Assembly (NCBI GenBank): GCA_038030265.1
Contig: CM075937.1
Span: 34,018,198-34,082,197 of the forward strand
From: Corythucha ciliata
Taxonomy: Eukaryota > Arthropoda > Insecta > Hemiptera > Tingidae
Direction: 5' to 3'
Length of the DNA: 64,000 nt
Below are positions 47,020 to 56,667 of this stretch, piece after piece; position 1 is the stretch's first letter, and the number at the start of each line of letters is the position of its first letter. Below the pieces are notes generated by a model. It was not told where the DNA came from. It saw only the letters and a program-made list of their open reading frames with translations, and did no database searches. The translations under genes were made by a program, and so were the position numbers.

Positions 47020-47043
47020 CTGACGATGATCTAGCGATCGAAA
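47020..47043 (+). other. Hammerhead-ribozyme-like core motif
   Basis: CTGACGA (47020-47026), then T, then a self-complementary GATC-TAGC-GATC helix, then GAAA (47040-47043). The order and spacing follow the hammerhead core (CUGANGA, stem II, GAAA) except for one extra U. The other arm has the same motif on the minus strand at 46405-46428. Stem III and the cleavage site could not be drawn confidently. Confidence 0.35.
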
Positions 47044-47107
47044 GCGCTCGGGAGTCGAATTAAAAAGTGAGTGAAACAACGTCTTTTTATTGAACCCCTT
47101 AATATTA

Positions 47108-48165
47108 CGTATATACGATTCACGCCAATAACCTCTATACATTTCAGCCAACAGGGAGTTTTTTCATAAGCGTTTGACGGTTAACGGTTACGGTTACGCG
47201 ACGTTGCGATATATAAAAGTCAAATTTGGAGTTTAAACGTTAACCACACACGTTTTTAAAGACCTACATAATTAATTGAGATTAGAAGACCCTTTCTACG
47301 GACAATTATGGGATTACTCCCCCCTCACCGCACTACCCTAGTCACAACTGTGAATTCGAGGGAGGGTCGATTGGCGATTGTAGCTAAGGGATATGATATC
47401 TGGCGGCATTTCAGAGAAACATTGAGTTCGGTACTCCATGTGATTTGTTGTTGTCGTTTGACAACAAAGGTTTTCTGCAATGAGGAAGTTGGTGTATCAA
47501 AATTATTGGTCGTTGACACTTTTTTACCGTGAACTACGGCTAAATAATCCGACGGTGACGAGGAGGCCTCGATATTGTACCTTTGGCATCACCGAATCAA
47601 GAAAACAAGACGGTTATACGGGTACACGGTACCTACCTCCGTACAGAAGCACTCACTGTCGGCTATTTGTTGGGGCAAGAAAACTCGAAAACACCGATTC
47701 AAAAACGTTTTCGACCATTTTGCTGAACCCGTGCCGTTCTCTGAGCACTAAAACGAAACGGTGAGCTGGAGAGTACCAATAAAGAAATAGTAACGCGCTC
47801 GTGGGATGTCTCTCAAGGGTGAATCCAGAGAAAACTGCTGTGTCTTCGGATGCTCTTCCCGTCGTAACCGAGGCACAGTCTTGTCATTTCATTGTTTCCC
47901 AAAAATTTAGGGTTCAACGGTGTCAGTTATCAATTAGCCCATTGTTGGGAGAAAGTCGACCGCCGAAAGGCTTATTGGGATCTTGCTTGAGGTTTGAGTA
48001 TAAATGTATCAGAAACCATGTTCGTCCGTTCTCGTCACTTTAGGTCAACTGACTACTTTTTCCCCGGTATGTTAAGGACTCTTTTTTTAAAAAAACACAA
48101 AACTTGTTATCATTTAACACATGTGGGGAGTACCGGTTTCATTATCACACGACACTAGCGCCGCT
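47108..48165. other. No gene recognised
   Basis: Slightly GC-richer open stretches (47480-47764, 47801-48043) show no family resemblance. Confidence 0.4.
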
Positions 48166-48607
48166 AAAGAACCTATAATCAGACAGGTAAAATCACAGAC
48201 GCCATGTTCGCTCTTATCAATTATCAGTCTTGTAAAATCCACCTTTTGTTGATGTTTTGTGTTTGTCAACAAACCACCCCCAACCATTCTTATTAAACTG
48301 ATAAGAACGAACATGGCGCCGTATGCGTCTACCAACGATGTATAAAAGAACTGGATTGCTCATCACTGCTGATAAAGAATAGCCATAAAATAAGCTCCAA
48401 GTGGAGCTTAAAGTGGATGACAAGGGTGGAGTTTCAAATAAAAGTAAATACGGGAATAGAGTTGCGTTGCCAAAACTACACAAGGAGAGGGACAGGGTAA
48501 TTGTTTATCAGGGAACGACCATCCCCCTCCACGCCCCTCCAGACGCTGTGAGCAATCCAGGTTTATTATATCGTTGGCGTCTACTCGTGTTTAAAGGTTC
48601 CTTGGCT
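48166..48607. repeat. Composite fold-back repeat, copy 2
   Basis: 48166-48325 is the reverse complement of the 7497-7665 module (CATGGCGCCGTATGCGTC). The following core (GTCTACCAACGATGTATAAA ... ATCGTTGGCGTCTACTCG) lies in the same orientation as at 7253-7497. It ends in AAAGGTTCCTTGGCT, the complement of what precedes the core in copy 1. The core is therefore inverted relative to its flanks between the copies. Confidence 0.75.
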
Positions 48608-48885
48608 CCGATAGTGATAGCTACAGTCGCCAATGGGGAGCAATTTTTTCTCGAAACCAAAGTCATATGGAAAACCAAGTCCTCAGACTCGAGGAAAAAA
48701 ATGTTTTTTTTATTTTGGGTTGGGAAACCCCACGATACATGTAAAGTCAGATAAGTTAAATTTCTCGCGAGCACAATCCCGCTTGCGAAATTGGGATTTT
48801 AGTCAGACAAATCTGTGAAACTGATCATTTTAATGAAGGGGTTTGAGCAATCCAAAACCGTCTATAATGGTTCTCGGAATCGCAA

Positions 48886-49288
48886 AAGTTCCGACAGCAG
48901 CCTGTCGGGGAAAGTGCATTTCATTCATGCGACAATCGAGTCAAACCTCATAAGTTAGAACGATATCAATCAATTATGAATGACATTTAGGCCGTGGTAT
49001 ATAGAAAGTCAAAATCATAAAATCGCGTTTCTTTTTACCGCAGGCCCCTTTTTTGGCACCAACTGAGGGGGAACAAAATGATGAAAATGAAAAATGAAAC
49101 AGAGTCGGTTTGGTTTCCTATACGATATGGGAAGGCGGACTCTTGTTAGAGGAGTTATTTGCAATTAAAATATTTATCCCGGCCTAAATTTCATTCATAA
49201 TTGATTGATATCGTTCTAACTTATGAGGTTTGACTCGATTGTCGCATGAATGAAATGCACTTTCCCCGACAGGCTGCTGTCGGAACAA
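48886..49288. mobile_element. 400-bp fold-back with 105-bp arms
   Basis: 48888-48994 and 49182-49287 are almost exact reverse complements. Outer ends GTTCCGACAGCAGCCTGTCG and complement contain a small internal hairpin (CCGACAG..CTGTCGG). Spacer is 48995-49181. It is inserted in a short GCGAAATTG-type stretch at 48740-48890. Confidence 0.8.
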
Positions 49289-49328
49289 AACTTTTTTCAG
49301 ATTACGTTAATTTTCAGATCAGTTAAAT

Positions 49329-49375
49329 TAGGTTAAATGGTATGTCACTATTTGCGGAGTGCCTGGTTCGAATCC
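49329..49375 (+). repeat. Weak tRNA-like box pair
   Basis: An exact B-box GGTTCGAATCC (49365-49375) follows an A-box-like TAGGTTAAATGG (49329-49340) and precedes T-runs. The A-to-B distance (36) is shorter than in a tRNA and no cloverleaf forms. It is at most a decayed SINE head. Confidence 0.25.
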
Positions 49376-49839
49376 GAAACAATTTTTTTTTTAATTTTTT
49401 TTTTGTTCCTCCCTTTTTGGCCCACCTCAGGATTTTTTACTCAAGATTTATTAGGCTGATGTAGGCAATTCAAATAAAAGTGACGGCTCAAAATACAATG
49501 TCAGTGACATTTTTTGGTAATTGGTTGGTCCAGTAAGGCATAGCGTTAATTTAATAGCTCCCCTCCGCCGAGAACTCCCCTGCCATATCAACGGATTTGG
49601 TTCACTAGGGTCTCATACGAAAGCGCGTTCATTTTTCATTACTCGAGTCAATTTTGGGGGCAAAAAAGGGCCATGAATATATATATATACAGCAAATTGA
49701 ACCGACCTCGGATTCGTGTTCTAGGGGTTCTGAAACGTGAAAAAAAAGTATCGCAACCCATATGTGCGACCATCAGGGCGAGACCAATAGTGCATTTTTT
49801 GAATGAAATGCACTAAAAAGGGTAGTAACGTTTTTCTAA

Positions 49840-50545
49840 GAGGTAACCCCGCGGTTGCCGCGCAAGCCGAAACCCACAAAATTGCGTTTTTGGAGAGCTC
49901 GCGGAAATATATATATATATTCGATAAACACCCAAAAAAATTGGCGTTTTGGTGTGCAAAGTCCGCAAAATTTGTTTATGAATGAGGCAACACCTCAATG
50001 AGGAAGTAACACATAAAATAAAAATCGCTGGAAACATTTTTTTTCTAAAGACAATGACTAAATATGACCAGGAATTGAATATTAGAGCGTAAATGATTGA
50101 TTTCGATTTATAGCGGATTAATTAAACTTGTCAATTTTGTTTGTTACCTTAAACGGCCGGTCTGTGACTCGTGACGTGGTTAAGGGGTTGTGACCCTTCC
50201 CACCCCTCCGCATACTTGATGTTATCATGTCTTGCCCCTTCTTGTCCTACCAATTCTCTTAAGTCCTATTGTTTGATTTGTGGGAAGCTATTGTGGAGGT
50301 CACGCGAATGCTATTATTACGTCATCAGTCTATCTAGCCTATTTCAAATATGTCCCACAACCCAATAGTTTTAAAAATTAATAAAAAAATATAGGGCCTG
50401 ATTTTATTTGAACGGATCGGGTTTTCATGAGTTTTGGTACCCAAGCTATCACGACACCATGATTTTGGAAAATGTGTTACTTCCTCATACTGGATTTCCA
50501 ACCACGAAAATTCGTGGGTTCTTCAGCGAGGGAAACCCGCAAAAG
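49840..50545 (+). repeat. GCGAAATTG-type array (left part) and unique sequence
   Basis: 49840-49990 has ACCCACAAAATTGCGTTTTTGG, AAAAAAATTGGCGTTTTGG and CCGCAAAATTTG units broken by variants. 50000-50500 holds nothing recognised; 50500-50545 resumes the array words (CACGAAAATTCGTGGG) just before the next element. Confidence 0.4.
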
Positions 50546-51760
50546 TAGTGATGCACGATACCGAGACCGAGACGAGACCATCATTTCTGGTGCGAGACCG
50601 AGACCAAGTTTTCTAGTCTCGAGCCGAGACCGAGACGAGACCGCTATTTTCAAGACGAGACCGAGACGAGACCGCTATTTTCGAAGAATGAAGAAAAAAA
50701 AAAAAAATGATGGCTCATTTATGAATACAGAACATTTTAACAATGAAATGACCTTGTTTCATGCCGAGACGGCTATTGTGTTATGGGCCTCCGGGATGTG
50801 GTGGATCCAAGGGGATCCCCCCCAGGACATATCCCCCCCCCCCAACGCACAAAATGACATAAAATAATGGGGAAAAATTTACTTTTTGTAACATTATCGT
50901 TGGAAACACGCATATTTTTTCTTCTTTCACGAATTATACATGATGGTTTTCGCACGATCACGGAGGGAAGTGATACTTCCTTTTCGCCAGGTACCTCAAC
51001 AGGGAAGTTGATTTTTACTTGAAAAGATGAGCTAGGTGAAAAAAGTATTTTTTTTTCACTCACTATTGAAGCAAATTAAGGCAGAATGCCAATAATTTCA
51101 TATTTTCCCTCGCAAGCGAAGGAAACAGGAAGGCTTTCACTCACTAGTGAAGGAAAGTGAAAAAAAAGTTCTGTATTCAATTAGCGTACCTTTGCCTCCG
51201 AACACTTGCAGGAAAGACAATTAAACCTGTTGGTCGTGCGAAAAATAATATCCACAACTTGTGAGGAAGAAGCTTTCACTCTGCTAGTTGTTTTTAGTTC
51301 ACTCGGCCCCGCCTCGTGAGCCAAACACAACTCGCAGGTAAAACTCCACTTCCCTCACTTGTTGTGAAATATACTACTATTTCACTTGTCTCGCGAAAAA
51401 TATCGTGCATACCTCAATTCACTTGCTCGTATTCATTTAGCCGACTCGGCTTTGCCTCGCCAGCCAAACAACGTAGTCGCAAGTGAAATGGCACTTGCGT
51501 GTCTCGTTATATGTAAGATACTGTTTTTTTTAAAACAACTGATTATTTTAGAGCCTAGGGGATAAAAATTTCTCTTTATCGCCGTGACCCAAAAAATCAG
51601 CTCATGTTTTAATTAAAAGAAATGAAAAACAGCTATCAACCGTCCCCTCAAGGGAACTCACGCTTTAATAAGTGTATAAGAATACTATTTTTTTAAAACA
51701 ACTGCCTCGAAAAAATCGCTTTCTTGCCTAGGCGTATAATCTATTATTCCGTAAAGGCGT

Positions 51761-51849
51761 AAAGACCTACTTTACACACGCCGTGCGGTAAAGAGTTCAC
51801 GGTAAATGAGTTAACTCTTTACCACACGGCGTGTGTAAAGTAGGTCTTT
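51761..51849. other. 89-nt hairpin with 37-bp stem
   Basis: AAAGACCTACTTTACACACG ... GTAAAGAGTT pairs with AACTCTTTAC ... GTAGGTCTTT around a 15-nt loop, with one G-U-type difference. It may be a pre-miRNA-like structure or a very young mini fold-back. Confidence 0.6.
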
Positions 51850-52250
51850 AAGCACGATGAATGATGGCTGAAGGATGAGTGGAACCGTAAAAATTATAAC
51901 CCAAAAAGGTCAAAGTCAGTTGATTATGTTGGTGAGTTGGTAGAAGAATTGAGGCAGGGAAGCCCGCTTTCATCTTACGCGCTTCTTTTGTATCTTCTTT
52001 TTTATTTCTCTGGAATGAAGTTGTGTGGCAAATGGGAGACTTTACGGAATCCTTAAATTAAATAATTATGAACCTAATTGGCTTTAAAAGGCTTTGAACG
52101 ACCGAAGGTAAAAAAGCGTGCGATCCTGAGGCGTATAATCGCACTACAAACTCTACCAATGATGGCACTCGACTTCGTCTCGTGTCACAAACATCGTGCC
52201 TCGTTCGTTAAAAGCTCATTCATGCCTAGGTATCGTAATAAAAAAATGGG

Positions 52251-52410
52251 TTAGGGTTCCCGGGGAGCCGGTGAAATACAATGCAACCTATGGTTGCCCG
52301 CGCACTAGGCAGCAAAGATTTCCAGGCTGGGGCAGCCACTAGGACAAGGCCAACTGCACTGCAGCCAACTGGCTGCCGCGGCCAGGCTGCTTAGTGCAAG
52401 GGAACCCTAA
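52251..52410. mobile_element. 160-bp MITE with TTAGGGTTCCC ends
   Basis: TTAGGGTTCCCGGGG at the left and GGGAACCCTAA at the right are inverted. The interior repeats GGCAGCC/GGCTGCC palindromic words. It is nested within the 50546-52997 element. A 38-nt poly-T run follows at 52465-52502. Confidence 0.65.
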
Positions 52411-52462
52411 TTTTGCGTTGGAAACTTCCCTGGGCCACTATAATCAAACTCGACACCGCTCT

Positions 52463-52505
<43 letters not shown>

Positions 52506-53004
52506 TAACATTGCCAGTGGAAGGAGGGTCTGATGAATGAGGGGGGGATTGTGCACCTCTGCCTCGTCGTGACTGGGAAGGGAAGTCTCTTGCTTGAACT
52601 AAATGAGTTGGCATGTGCGAGATTTTGAGTTGATCTGGTTGAATTCCCAACTGTTCCCCTTTCACGTTCTCATTGTGACGATTGTTTTAAAGGCCGATTC
52701 TATTTTGGGGCAATTACAAAGCTCTTTGGTCATTAATCAGTAGTGTATCACTTATCTCCCTTCGTGCCACGAGCCACCAAGGAAGGAAAGCAAAGTATAA
52801 ATTTATCTATCGTCGTCATATGTAATCATTGAGGCGAGAATAGGATCACTGGTCACTAATATCACACATACTTAGAATTCGCGCCTTTAACTTTTCGAGA
52901 CGAGACCGAGACCGAGACTTTCGAGACCGAGACGAGACCGACTTTTCATGAGCGAGACCGAGACCACTCAAGTCTCGTCTCGGTCTCGAGCATCACGACG
53001 CAAG

Positions 53005-53613
53005 TGTTTCTAAAGTGAGCCAGACCCGCCAAAATGTTTTTTTATCGTTAATAATAATAATAATTTCATAATGAGTTTAAAATGAATTTAAAAAAAAAAA
53101 CAAACTGGTGAAATTGGTTTCTGAAGGATGCAACCCAGCAAGTTGGGTTTTCAGCAACAAAAACCATAAAATCGTCGGAGCGAAATCTGATTTTTTTTTT
53201 TAGTGATCGCTACACGTAAAAAAAATATGTGTTAAAGAAAAATCTACAAAACTGTTTTTTTAGAACGAGAAATCAGAAAATTTTGATTTTCAGTGAGTCT
53301 GAGCTGCGAAAAGGGATTTCAGTGAACTAAAAACCACAAAAGTGGTTTTAGAATTAGGCAGGCCCGCGAAATTTGGGTTAAAGCACAAAAATGCCGGGAA
53401 ATTGGTGTTTTATTGAGCGAAATCTGAGAAACTGGTTCATTATTGAGCCAGACCTTCAAAATGTTAACGAAACAAAATGTGACGACCCTGTTGGGTTCCA
53501 ACTTTTTCACACGGTATCTTTGGGGGTGGGCAGTTGCCCCACGAAGTCTGCGCTTTCGTGTCTAGGGGACGGCAACGGCCCACCCCTGCCCCTCACTGGC
53601 CACGCCCATGAAA
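53005..53613 (+). repeat. GCGAAATTG-type array plus transposon-like right end
   Basis: CGCGAAATTTGGGTTAAAG, GGGAAATTGGTGTTTTATTG and similar units run to about 53480. GGGGGTGGGCAGTTGCCCC and GGCCACGCCCATG follow at 53524-53613. This is the mirror image of the arrangement at 30168-31330. Confidence 0.6.
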
Positions 53614-55965
53614 GGATTGTGTTGCTGTGTGCTGCAGATCCTGGGTTCATCATTTCTGCTTGAATTGAATTCATCTTATACCGACTTCTCGGTTGTGAGC
53701 ACTACGGTTGAGGAGCATTACCCTCGAATTCTTTTACCCTTCCCCCTCCTTATAGTATAGAAAAGCCGGCCACGTTTATCGTGAATGTGTGGAGTAATCC
53801 GCTCGCAGTGAATTTTCGGTGCTTCCCAAAACGAGAGATAACCCATAATAATTTTATTTAATTATTGAATGTTAATTTAACTTATTAGTTAATTCTATTT
53901 TCATTTCGTCTTTCACCGACTAGTTTCGAGAAACACGTTTTTAGTGTGCAACCGTTTCTCAAGGTTTCTGGGAGTTTTGGCTCGTGACAAAGATTTGTTT
54001 CCACGGTGAATGCCTTGATACCCCAAAACTATAGCCAGCGAAAGACGAAATAAAAAATAAAAACAGCATGTTTCAACTCAACAAATTCTTTTAAATAATA
54101 ATAATTCTGGAAGTAAGCACATCCAATGAATTACCACCTATGCATTTTACCCTCGTATACGTGAAAATAGCTGTATGCTCGGGACTTGAACGGGACGAGG
54201 GTGAAGTTTTATCCATTGGTAACTTATCATTAAAGGGGGAAGAATTTTAAACGAATTCTAAACGAGTTCAAAGAACTCGATTACCATTAAAGTCAATAGC
54301 ATATTTGAGGAAATTTCCGAAGTCGATTTCGAGGACCAAAAAAATTATTTTTCTTCGCTCCGCCCAACGCGAAATGTCACGTACTTTAATGGGATTGAGT
54401 CCTGGATGATAAAAAGCGCGCTGTCGTTACATTACAGCCAACTTCCAAGATTTCTTCCATCCCTCTTTCCTATTCACCAAAATTCGAATCCCAGAGGATG
54501 AAATTTCCGGAGCTAAGGGTGAAAATTGTAAGGCAGTTGAGTAAAAAAGCACAAAAGACTACAATATTAACGTGGAAAACGTGAATAAGAATGTTTGAAA
54601 TACTTGTCCTTTCGAAACGAATTCGACTCCGACGAAAAATGAAATTAGAAGTAGTGTGTAGGTTACTGTCAGGAGGAGACATCTTTTCTGATTCGGTATA
54701 AACCCTTTAGGAACAAGTTCTGGTATAGTCAGGCACGGGATTTGATCGGGTGCGGGAGGGGATGTAGCAATCCTTGTGTGGGTTGCATTAAAAAGAATGT
54801 CCCAGGGGTGCGAAGGGTTATGAACTCCGACCTTCCCTTTTTATCTTTTTTTTTTCTCGATCCTTTTTTGGGTCCACGATCAAGAAGCAAAAAATATTTT
54901 TCGAGGCTGTTTCTTCTTGTTTGAAAAAAAGGAGTGAGAGACGAAGCTGGAAAATGTAGGAAACAAATCGTCTCCGTTGTCTTCGACTTTTGAACACACT
55001 TCTGTATCGAACTTCGTACGTTTCAAGTTGTTAACAATGCAGTTCATTTACTCACTTTGTTTGTTGCGTCGACGAATTGGAAGAGTCACTTGTGTACTGA
55101 AATGAATTGAAAGTTAACCTGGTTTCTCACTATGTTAAACAATATAACGCGGTCTCTTGTCTCCCAGAAAAGTAAGGCTTTTGAAAAAGGAGTAATCTTG
55201 TAATTTTGGGTCAATTTCTCTCCTGAGAACCTTGAGAAGTGGATCGAAGAAAATCCATTTTTTCTAAAGCCGTCCTCCTCATTGTTTTTCGTTCTATACA
55301 CAATAGTTTTGTCTGTTCTTAACCTTGAAGAAATTAACCACGGTAGGTATTCCTTTTTTTATTCTTCAGTTCGACAATGTTTAGGGTTATCACATTGTCA
55401 TCGTTCTTCAGTCGTTCACCTCGTAAACTCGCCTCTCGCTCTCTTCACCATTCGAGGCAACCATTAATTCCAGGGGGGGAGGGAGAGAGTCACGCTTCGA
55501 TCCTTTCCTTGGCGGATTTTGTTTGTAGCTGAATCTAAATCCTTGGCTCATATAGTGATTTCGTGATGAATAGGTCATTCGAATAAACAAGTATTCCCTT
55601 TTAGATTGCTCGAACCGTGATTGTATTGTGGTTTTTTTAGGGAGATTCCCCCTCCCCAGTAGTTGAGAAAATACGAAAGTTTATGCAGTTTATAACGGCA
55701 ATGCTTCCTGTAATGTAAATTAAATAAGCCTCGAGAGCCTATCGCGCACATCATTTTCCCTACTTCTTGACAGTCTGAAATTGAATGAAGTTAGTTATGT
55801 TGATGGGAGAGGACTTTTCAGTTTAGTCACGCAGCGAGCAACTTGTTCGTTGTGAAGTACAACGTGAAAATGGTTTTTGAGGTCGAAGGAACAGGGAGAA
55901 GACAATACCCTGCAACGGGCTAGGGCGTTTGCTCTTTATGAAACGGTCACTCAATAAAACTGGGG
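53614..55965. other. No gene recognised
   Basis: AT-rich intron-like sequence. An imperfect ACCCTCGT / ACGAGGGT inverted pair lies at 54150-54210; nothing else stands out. Confidence 0.4.
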
Positions 55966-56667
55966 TAGGAGTGAAATCGGTCCGGTCCGGTCTTCCGATA
56001 AAGACCGGACCGGACCGAAAAATAATAACGTCTTAACCGGACCGAACCGAAAAAAAAGGACTTGGACCGGACCGAAAAGACCGATTTTATTTCGAGTCTT
56101 AAATAAAATAATGCTGGAAAAGGTTCACGAAATAATAATTCGAAACGAAGCATATAAAAGTAATAATCCTTGGCTCACAAGCTCTATGTATGCATTTTGT
56201 GGGCTATTCAACCCAAAAATGCTTCACTTTTGAAGGGAAGAAATTTACAGCACGTTTACATCCGATCCAAAAGTGGGGGTAACAACGGCAGGATTGCCCC
56301 TAATATGCTAGTAGAGCTAGTCAAATCGCTGAAAACTGGTATGAGGAGGGTGGATATGGATATAAGTAGGTGTTATTCTGTGGGAGGGTTTTCGATATCC
56401 CCCCCCCCCCCGTTAAAAGGTCTCCGATCCGCCCTTTGATGGTTGTGTACGTCACGGCATTCCATTTAAACATACTCGAGGCATTAGAAGCACGCAGTTC
56501 CTGCACGAAACGAATCCACATAACAATTTTCTGTTTTTCTCTATATGCCAATTGAGGACCGACATTTTTCGGTCCGGTCCTCACAAGAAGACCCGACCGG
56601 AATTATTCACAGCCCGGACCGAAATAAAATTGCTGGGGCCTGACCGACGGAACCGGTTTCATCCCTA
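55966..56667. mobile_element. 0.7-kb element with inverted GGACCGGACCG-rich ends
   Basis: Left TAGGAGTGAAATCGGTCCGG and right ACCGGTTTCATCCCTA are inverted. Both ends are filled with GGTCCGGTCC / GACCGGACCGAAAA repeats (55978-56090 and 56565-56650). The plan is like 50546-52997 but with a different motif, typical of non-autonomous hAT-like elements. Flanking AACTGGGG and GCCAGGGG agree at 5 of 8 positions, a weak target-duplication candidate. Confidence 0.6.

Larger units (their letters stand above)
46341..47107. mobile_element. Penelope-like fold-back with 245-bp arms
   Basis: 46341-46587 and 46862-47107 are nearly identical reverse complements (outer end TAATATTAAGGGGTTCAATA; inner end GGTTTATCACACCGTC-like). 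Each arm carries the CTGACGA ... GAAA motif described at 47020-47043. The 275-bp interior contains a short frame resembling a Penelope-like C terminus. Inverted terminal repeats of this size with ribozyme-like motifs are known for Penelope-like retroelements; the assignment is inferred from that architecture. Confidence 0.6.
50546..52997. mobile_element. 2.45-kb element bounded by inverted GAGACCGAGAC-rich ends
   Basis: Left TAGTGATGCACGATACCGAG and right CTCGGTCTCGAGCATCAC are inverted. Each end continues into a short tandem array of GAGACCGAGACGAGACC (50563-50690 and 52895-52990). The GTGATGC...ATACC start resembles hAT-family ends with subterminal repeats. No transposase is seen inside. 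The interior has TTCACTC/CTCGCAAG-rich sequence at 51050-51510, a hairpin, a MITE and a poly-T run. It interrupts a GCGAAATTG-type array. No exact 8-bp target duplication could be read. Confidence 0.55.

Noticed and set aside
47150..47200. GGTTAACGGTTACGG-like telomere-type words
   Set aside because: Only two or three irregular copies, not a telomeric array.
48401..48754. 117-codon frame next to the second composite repeat
   Set aside because: It is largely repeat core sequence also present at 7253-7497, where the frame is not kept.
50472..50867. 131-codon arginine/aspartate-rich frame
   Set aside because: It is produced by the GAGACCGAGAC tandem motif at the element end.
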